From Treponema sp. (lineage in GTDB: Bacteria > Spirochaetota > Spirochaetia > Treponematales > Treponemataceae), in assembly GCA_017551545.1 (NCBI GenBank), contig JAFZLJ010000119.1, positions 1-64,000 on the forward strand: 64,000 bases of DNA. Direction: 5' to 3'. The translations under genes and the position numbers were made by a program. Numbering within the stretch: the first letter of the stretch is position 1; every line of letters starts with the position of its first letter. Below, piece after piece: positions 58,652 to 64,000 of the stretch. The notes beneath the pieces were generated by a model. It saw nothing but the letters and a program-made list of their open reading frames with translations. It had not been told where the DNA came from and searched no databases.

Positions 58652-59650
58652 TTGGAAGTTCCAGTAAATGAAATTGTAACAGGAAGAAAATGCTTTTTTA
58701 TATTGCCGGATTTGTCTCTTATGCCGGAAAGCTTTGTAGAAGATTTATTTGCACTTGGATTTGAATGCTATTACATTGGTAACGACGGACGAACACCAAT
58801 TCAGAAAAAAATAAACAGTATTCTGTCTTTGTTTAAAGATGTAATCATTTATATAAACATTGACTATGAAATTTATGATTTGAAATGGCCGGAATACATA
58901 AGTAAATTATTATCAAAAAAAGCAACCAGAGAACAATTAGGTATTATGTTTGCCAAAAGGCAGAGTGCTGTTGAAAACAAAAATATTGAGCAGACTTATT
59001 TTAAAGAGCTTCAGCTTCAGCGCGGATACATTCAGCTTGAGTATCAGAAAAAATATAATTTTGAAATTATCGCAAGAACTTTGTTTAACAATCAGGCACA
59101 GGGAAGACGAAAGGCAATTCGTGCTCTTTGTTCAAAAGCCTGTACCTACAAATTTTCCTTTGGAGACAATAAAGATACTTTCTTTGGTTCTTTGCAGGAT
59201 ATAAGTCTTTCGCATTTTACAATTCTTGTAGAAAACGAACCTCTTCCTATAAAGCTCTATGAAAAAATTCATGATATTCATTTTAGTTTAAAAGGAACTT
59301 TATTCCAGACGGATGCCATTCTTGTAATGGAGCGTGCAGTTGGTGAAAATAACAGGCTCTATGTATTTTCTTTTGTAACTTCAACTGGGGCCAATGGGCT
59401 TGATGACCGCACAAAATCAACTATTGTTCCTGTTTTACACGACATGGTTTCGGTAAATTGTATTCAACTGTTGAAAACTGAGTATCAGAAAGAAATTCCG
59501 GAAGAAAAAGAAGAGGCTGCAGAAGGCGCCACAGAAGAAGTCATTACAAAAAGAAAAGAACCCGAAATTGACCCGGAAATAGCTGCTCTTTATGTAGAAG
59601 CTGAAAAAAAAGAATCTGAAGAAACTGAAGAGCCGAAAGAAAAAGAATAG
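58652..59650 (+). CDS. PilZ-like protein with acidic tail
   Basis: The 332-residue protein has an N-terminal domain of about 140 residues that is not recognised. Residues about 150-270 resemble a PilZ domain (RRKAIRALC as the arginine-rich start, then GSLQDISLSHFTI as the D-x-S motif, with His where Gly is usual), so cyclic di-GMP binding is possible but uncertain. The C-terminal 55 residues are almost all Glu, Lys and Pro. TTG start with GAGG. A partner for the EAL and HD-GYP proteins in this window is a reasonable inference. Confidence 0.6.
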   Translation: MEVPVNEIVTGRKCFFILPDLSLMPESFVEDLFALGFECYYIGNDGRTPIQKKINSILSLFKDVIIYINIDYEIYDLKWPEYISKLLSKKATREQLGIMFAKRQSAVENKNIEQTYFKELQLQRGYIQLEYQKKYNFEIIARTLFNNQAQGRRKAIRALCSKACTYKFSFGDNKDTFFGSLQDISLSHFTILVENEPLPIKLYEKIHDIHFSLKGTLFQTDAILVMERAVGENNRLYVFSFVTSTGANGLDDRTKSTIVPVLHDMVSVNCIQLLKTEYQKEIPEEKEEAAEGATEEVITKRKEPEIDPEIAALYVEAEKKESEETEEPKEKE

Positions 59651-59652
59651 CG

Positions 59653-59721
59653 TGTCATGTTCGGGCTTGACCCGGACATCTGTTCTTAAAAAAGATTGCC
59701 GGGTCAAGCCCGGCAATGACA
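59653..59721. repeat. Repeat C inverted pair
   Basis: Two facing C units between the PilZ-like gene and tex. Confidence 0.88.
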
Positions 59722-59745
59722 TATTTTTTTATAAGGTGGGACATT

Positions 59746-62145
59746 ATGGAATTCACAACAGAAAGCATTGACGCTTTGGCCGTTAATGAAGTCGACATTA
59801 TGAAAAAAATTGCGGAAGAGCTGAATATTCGTGTTCAGCAGGTAAGCGCGGTTATCAGTCTTGTAGAGGAAGGCTGTACCATTCCGTTTATCAGCCGCTA
59901 CCGTAAAGAAAAGCACGACAACCTTGATGAAGTTCAGGTTCGTGACTGCGATCACTTGTATAAATCTTATCATAACCTTGAAGACAGACGTCTTGAAATT
60001 GTAAAAGGCATTTTTGCTCAGGGTAAGCTTACAGAAACTTTGTACAATGCCGTTATGTCTGCAACAACTCTTACTGCGCTTGAAGATCTTTGGGCACCGT
60101 TTAAGAAAAAGAAGAAGACTCGCGGAATGATTGCGGCAGAAAAAGGACTTGAACCTTTGGCTGATTTTATTCTTGCTGACCACGACGACGGAGCCTGCGA
60201 AAAAGAAGCAGAAAAGTTTATAAAGACTGATAACGAAAATGCAGAACTCAATGTAGAAACTTCTGCCGACGCTCTTGCCGGTGCAAAGGATATTATTGCA
60301 GAACGAGTTAGTCAGGAAACTGCAAACCGCGACACAGTTCATGCGCTTTATATGAAAACCGGAAACATTGTTACAAAGGGAATTGTTCCTGAAGGCCAGG
60401 ACGCTACTGTTGCAGAAAACACAAGCACTTACAAAATGTATTGGGACTACAAGGAGCCGCTGGACCAGGTAAAGCCTCACCGCATTCTTGCAATAAACCG
60501 TGGCGAACGGGAAGGTGCTCTTGAAGTTACAATTGATATTGATGTTGATGCGGCAGTTGCAGCCCTCCAGTGCCATGCAGAAATCCACAATACTTATCAT
60601 AAGGATGCTATTGAAGACGGCGTTGTACGTTTGTTGTCGCCGGCAGTTGTGCGTGAGATCCGCAGTGACGAAGCAGACGAAGCGGACGAGCATGGAATTG
60701 GAATCTTCAGTGAAAACTTGAAGAACCTTTTGATGACTCAGCCGATTAAGGGAAGCCGCGTTTTGGGAATTGACCCAGGTATCCGTACCGGTACAAAGTG
60801 TGCCGCCCTTGATGAAACAGGAAAATATCTTGGTTACTTTAAGTTCTTCCAGGTAACAGACCCTGATGGCTCTTACAAAATGATTAATGACGCAATCGAC
60901 AAATATGATATTCAGGTTGTAGCAGTTGGTAACGGAACAGGCAGCCAGGAAGTTCAGGCAATCGTAAGCCGTGTAATCAGCGAAAATTATACAGATGTTG
61001 TTTATACAGTTGTAGATGAGTCCGGTGCTTCTGTTTATTCTGCAAGCGACATTGCGCGCGAAGAATTCCCTGACCTTGACCTTACAATTCGTGGTGCAAT
61101 TTCTATGGGCCGCCGCCTTCAGGATCCGCTCAGCGAACTTGTTAAGATTGACCCAAAGGCAATTGGTGTTGGACTTTACCAGCACGACGTAAACCAGAAA
61201 AAGCTTGCAGACCAGCTTGATGAAGTTGTAGGCTCTGTTGTAAATAATGTTGGTGTAAACCTGAATACTGCCAGCTACTCGCTTCTCAAATATGTTTCCG
61301 GCATCAACGCAACTACAGCAAAGAAAATTGTTGCATACCGCGATTCAAACGGAAAAATCACAAGCCGCGAAGACCTTAAAAAAGTTCCGGGGCTTGGACC
61401 AAAGGCATTTGAACAGTGCGCAGGCTTCCTTAAAATTGCCGAAAGCTCTGACCCATTGGACAACACCTGGGTTCACCCTGAAAATTATGATGCAGCCCGC
61501 GAAGTTCTCCCAATGATTCAGGCCGGACAGAGCGTTCCTGCAAGCAAGATTGACGAAATTGCAGCCAAATACAACATTGGTGTTACAACAGTGCGCGACA
61601 TTGTAGAAGAGCTTCAGAAGCCTAACCGCGACCCTCGTGACGGATATCCTGCTCCAATCATGCAGAAGGGTGTTCTTCAGTTTGAAGACCTTAAGGAAGG
61701 CATGAAGGTAACAGGAAAAATCAAAAACGTAGTAGACTTTGGTGCGTTTGTAGATATCGGTTTGCACGAAACTGGCCTTGTTCACCTTAGCGAACTCAGC
61801 GATAACTTTGTAAACGACCCTATGGAAGTTGTAAAAGTAGGTGATGTATTTGAGTTCACAATCATAAACCTGGACAAAGACCGCCGCCGCATAGGCCTTT
61901 CCTTAAAGAGCGACGCCATGAGCCGAATCGGACAATCTAATGAAGGACGAAAGCCGGGAACTCAAAAACAGCCGGGGTCCCTGAGCGCGTCGAAGGGCCA
62001 CACACCAAACAACGGTCCTTCAAAAAAGGTCGTAGTAGTCAAAAAAACCGAAAAAAATGCCGATAATAGTAAAAATTCGCATAATTTTGACAAAAATGAT
62101 GACGGAATGAGTTACAATCCGTTCGCTGCGTTTTTTAATAAATAG
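59746..62145 (+). CDS. tex: Tex-family S1 RNA-binding protein
   Basis: Nucleic-acid-binding transcription accessory protein of 799 residues. Layout: helical N-terminal region (VSLVEEGCTIPFISRYRKEKHDNLDEVQV), a YqgF/RNase-H-like domain (VLGIDPGIRTGTKCAALDETGKYL), helix-hairpin-helix repeats (AYRDSNGKITSREDLKKVPGLGPKAFEQCAGFLKI) and a C-terminal S1 domain (GMKVTGKIKNVVDFGAFVDIGLHETGLVHLSELSD). Residues about 743-752 (GSLSASKG) are an A repeat in the disordered tail. AAGGTGGG precedes the ATG at 59746. Confidence 0.95.
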   Translation: MEFTTESIDALAVNEVDIMKKIAEELNIRVQQVSAVISLVEEGCTIPFISRYRKEKHDNLDEVQVRDCDHLYKSYHNLEDRRLEIVKGIFAQGKLTETLYNAVMSATTLTALEDLWAPFKKKKKTRGMIAAEKGLEPLADFILADHDDGACEKEAEKFIKTDNENAELNVETSADALAGAKDIIAERVSQETANRDTVHALYMKTGNIVTKGIVPEGQDATVAENTSTYKMYWDYKEPLDQVKPHRILAINRGEREGALEVTIDIDVDAAVAALQCHAEIHNTYHKDAIEDGVVRLLSPAVVREIRSDEADEADEHGIGIFSENLKNLLMTQPIKGSRVLGIDPGIRTGTKCAALDETGKYLGYFKFFQVTDPDGSYKMINDAIDKYDIQVVAVGNGTGSQEVQAIVSRVISENYTDVVYTVVDESGASVYSASDIAREEFPDLDLTIRGAISMGRRLQDPLSELVKIDPKAIGVGLYQHDVNQKKLADQLDEVVGSVVNNVGVNLNTASYSLLKYVSGINATTAKKIVAYRDSNGKITSREDLKKVPGLGPKAFEQCAGFLKIAESSDPLDNTWVHPENYDAAREVLPMIQAGQSVPASKIDEIAAKYNIGVTTVRDIVEELQKPNRDPRDGYPAPIMQKGVLQFEDLKEGMKVTGKIKNVVDFGAFVDIGLHETGLVHLSELSDNFVNDPMEVVKVGDVFEFTIINLDKDRRRIGLSLKSDAMSRIGQSNEGRKPGTQKQPGSLSASKGHTPNNGPSKKVVVVKKTEKNADNSKNSHNFDKNDDGMSYNPFAAFFNK
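61974..62000. repeat. Repeat A unit inside tex
   Basis: Forward A unit with a TT-to-CG change (CTGAGCGCGTCGAAGGG), read as GSLSASKG in the tail after the S1 domain. Confidence 0.85.
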
Positions 62146-62167
62146 TGTAAAAAACAAAAATTTATGC

Positions 62168-62173
62168 TATAAT
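62168..62173 (+). promoter_or_regulatory. Extended -10 element of the lipoprotein gene
   Basis: TGC-TATAAT, giving a leader of about 20 bases that contains AAGGAG at 62185-62190. Confidence 0.6.
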
Positions 62174-62198
62174 TTTTGCACTAAAAGGAGTGATGCGT

Positions 62199-64000
62199 AT
62201 GAAGAAACAATTAAAAACTCTTTTTGCGACTTTATCGTTCTCGCTGATTTTTATGGGCTGTGGTTTAAATACCCTTCAGGTTCCAAAAGAAGTAAAGCTC
62301 AAGACAAAAGCAAAATATGAATTTTCCGTATTGGATTTTGATACTTCAAAAGAAAACAGCAAAATCAAACTGTCTGATTATTTTGATATTGGTAAAATGC
62401 TGCAAGAAAAATCAAGTGACAGCTTTGAAATTTTAAAATATCGCGAGGCAGACGCTTACCAGCAGTTCCTTATACATATGTCTTTGCCAGAGACAGAATT
62501 TGACTTGTCCGAAGCCTTTAAAAACATGGATTTTGCCGACAAAATGACAGGCTTTGATATTAATAAAACAATTCAAATCCCTGCAATTCCGAATGCAAAG
62601 CAGACTCAGTACATAGACATGGATAATATTCGGGCTCAGTTAAATACTATTGTAACTTGTATCGGAACAACTAGTGATTCAGATCTTGAGATAGGTTTTA
62701 CAAGTTTTACAACAGTAGAATATGAATCCGGATATTTTGTTGTAACTGGTACTATTCCAGATGGCGCTACAGTTAAATTATTTGATGGTTCTACACAAAT
62801 ATCCTCTGGAACCTTCTCTTCTGGTGTAGCCGAACTGAATATTGGTGGTAAAACAATTAAAGGCACCGGAATGATACTTAAGTTCACAGATACAACTGGA
62901 GCCGATTTTAGTGCTACTGTAAAAACTGGCAGCAAGCTTAAAAAAGCAACCGGTGTTACTGTAGCAAGCGTTCCTGTAACAGTAAATGACATTACCTTGC
63001 CGGCTTCAATCCCGGATGAAATAGAAGCCTGTTCTGTAGGCCAAGGAACATTAACTGTAGACATAAAGGTTCCGGCCAGCTGGTCTACCAATATCATAGA
63101 TGATTATGAAATCGCTTTGACTGGTGGTGTAACTGCAAACTGTACAAATACATCAAAAACTGCAGATTTAAGTGGACAAAGCTTGTCTAATACAAATATT
63201 ACAGCAAAAACAAATCTTTCGCTTAATTTTAGTGATTCTACAATCACCTTTGGCAGTGGAAACACATATAAGCCTTGTGTAGAAGTTACTGTAGATATCA
63301 AGAAATTTACAGCAACTGTTAAACTGGATGATTCTTATAATACTGCTATCAATGCAAATCAGTCGACAGACGAAATTAAAGAATATGTAAATTCAATTGC
63401 TTTGTTACCAAGTGGTTTTGATGTTACTGCAAAAAATACCCTTCCAGAAGGAAATAATATAGGTTTGGAAATAAGTTCTGGATTCTTTGGAATGACTAAT
63501 GTTACAAAAACAATAAGCTCAGGAACTGCTTCTACACAAAAACTGGAATTCCGAGGAGAAGAAAAAACTGTAGATTTTAGTACTGTCTCAATGTTTGATG
63601 TTACAGGTGTTATAACTTTACCAGCTTATAATTCTTCTGAAAAAACCTTTACTGTAACTGATGTAGTTCCTGGGAAAGAATATGAACTTTCTTTGACAGT
63701 TACTCCTTTCATAGATTGGGCTTCAGCTGAGGTAAAATTACCGGACGAATTAGCAACAGGTTATTCTGGAGATATGTCTATTGGTCTAAACAAAAAGACT
63801 CTGTTTGAATCTTTCGACAGCGAAAATACTATAGCACCTAACCTTAAAATAAAGTCTTTGCCTCTTTACCTTTATGCAAGTGTTCCAGATACAGTATTTA
63901 CAGGATTAAAGTTTAATGGAAAATTTGATTATTATTATGGCACAAAGGATGAAAACACAGGTTATATTACTCCTATAACTACAGAAACAACTCTTTCTAA
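62199..64000 (+). CDS. Large putative lipoprotein (cut by window edge)
   Basis: The frame is open to the right edge, at least 600 codons. It begins with a lipoprotein-type signal (hydrophobic stretch ending LIFMGCG), so the Cys near residue 21 is probably lipidated. The mature part is Thr/Ser-rich with repeated short beta-strand segments (VTGTIPDGATVKLFDGST; VTDVVPGKEYELSLTVTPF), as in surface-exposed repeat or Ig-like domains. ATG at 62199 is preferred because AAGGAG lies 8 bases upstream; an ATG at 62193 is too close. Function unknown. Confidence 0.75.
   Translation, partial: MKKQLKTLFATLSFSLIFMGCGLNTLQVPKEVKLKTKAKYEFSVLDFDTSKENSKIKLSDYFDIGKMLQEKSSDSFEILKYREADAYQQFLIHMSLPETEFDLSEAFKNMDFADKMTGFDINKTIQIPAIPNAKQTQYIDMDNIRAQLNTIVTCIGTTSDSDLEIGFTSFTTVEYESGYFVVTGTIPDGATVKLFDGSTQISSGTFSSGVAELNIGGKTIKGTGMILKFTDTTGADFSATVKTGSKLKKATGVTVASVPVTVNDITLPASIPDEIEACSVGQGTLTVDIKVPASWSTNIIDDYEIALTGGVTANCTNTSKTADLSGQSLSNTNITAKTNLSLNFSDSTITFGSGNTYKPCVEVTVDIKKFTATVKLDDSYNTAINANQSTDEIKEYVNSIALLPSGFDVTAKNTLPEGNNIGLEISSGFFGMTNVTKTISSGTASTQKLEFRGEEKTVDFSTVSMFDVTGVITLPAYNSSEKTFTVTDVVPGKEYELSLTVTPFIDWASAEVKLPDELATGYSGDMSIGLNKKTLFESFDSENTIAPNLKIKSLPLYLYASVPDTVFTGLKFNGKFDYYYGTKDENTGYITPITTETTLS

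Noticed and set aside
59704..61185. Antisense reading frame of 493 codons opposite tex
   Set aside because: It lies wholly over tex, which has full motif support. Its translation is Cys/Phe/Asn-rich without any recognisable domain, as expected for a codon-bias shadow.

Overview
The window looks like chromosome of a free-living or gut/rumen-type Treponema (Spirochaetes). It is moderately AT-rich. It has a dCache chemoreceptor, a three-subunit proton-translocating transhydrogenase, treponemal-style secreted and lipoprotein genes of unknown function, the meso-diaminopimelate dehydrogenase lysine route and a near-complete shikimate pathway. The genus is inferred from gene content; no rRNA or tRNA is present to confirm it.

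Layout. The left edge is the tail of an IS3-type transposase. At 0.2-3.4 kb are lysA, ddh and a TrmB-type regulator. At 3.6-7.1 kb are a chemoreceptor and a MATE pump. At 7.2-13.4 kb are an esterase-like hydrolase under a LacI-type operator, a DUF763 protein and a large GGDEF/EAL/kinase-like hybrid. At 13.4-18.6 kb a minus-strand operon encodes an alpha-galactosidase, a GT-B-like protein, a TetR regulator and a MelB-type symporter. At 18.8-21.9 kb is pntAA-pntAB-pntB. At 22.0-25.8 kb is a tandem pair of membrane adenylate-cyclase-like receptors. At 25.8-32.2 kb are a YgjV-acetyltransferase fusion, a glycosidase-like protein, a UvrD/PcrA helicase, an HD-GYP protein and a small unknown. At 32.2-40.0 kb is the aromatic pathway: an attenuator, aroF, tyrA, aroB, aroA, aroC, then aroQ and an aroE-aroK fusion. 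At 40.0-45.2 kb are ftsK, pfk and an alpha-hydroxy-acid oxidoreductase. At 45.3-49.2 kb are secreted or outer-membrane unknowns. At 49.3-53.8 kb are pyrF, a pyrK-pyrD fusion, azlCD and a CYTH protein. At 53.8-62.1 kb are an Rpn nuclease, an orphan adenine methyltransferase, MgtC, a dicarboxylate-type symporter, a PilZ-like protein and Tex. The right edge cuts a large lipoprotein gene. No gene-free stretch exceeds 300 bases.

Four things stand out. (1) The tandem cyclase-like receptors are degenerate in complementary ways: one keeps only the metal-binding aspartates and the other only the substrate and transition-state residues. This suggests an obligate heterodimer with one active site, like mammalian C1/C2. 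(2) A 23-codon leader with eight Tyr codons, followed by an intrinsic terminator, precedes aroF, which is the layout of a tyrosine attenuator. (3) At least fourteen transcription units have a -10 hexamer exactly 6-7 bases before the start codon and no Shine-Dalgarno sequence, so leaderless mRNA appears to be a main initiation mode here. (4) Three families of dispersed palindromic repeats (here called A, B and C) occur between genes and also inside at least nine proteins, always in frame. They supply a linker in AroE-AroK, tails of AroA, PyrD and AzlC, and the stop codon of AroK.

The cyclic-nucleotide theme recurs: the cyclase pair, a CYTH protein, an EAL/GGDEF hybrid, an HD-GYP protein and a PilZ-like protein. 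All function calls come from reading the sequence; no database search was run.
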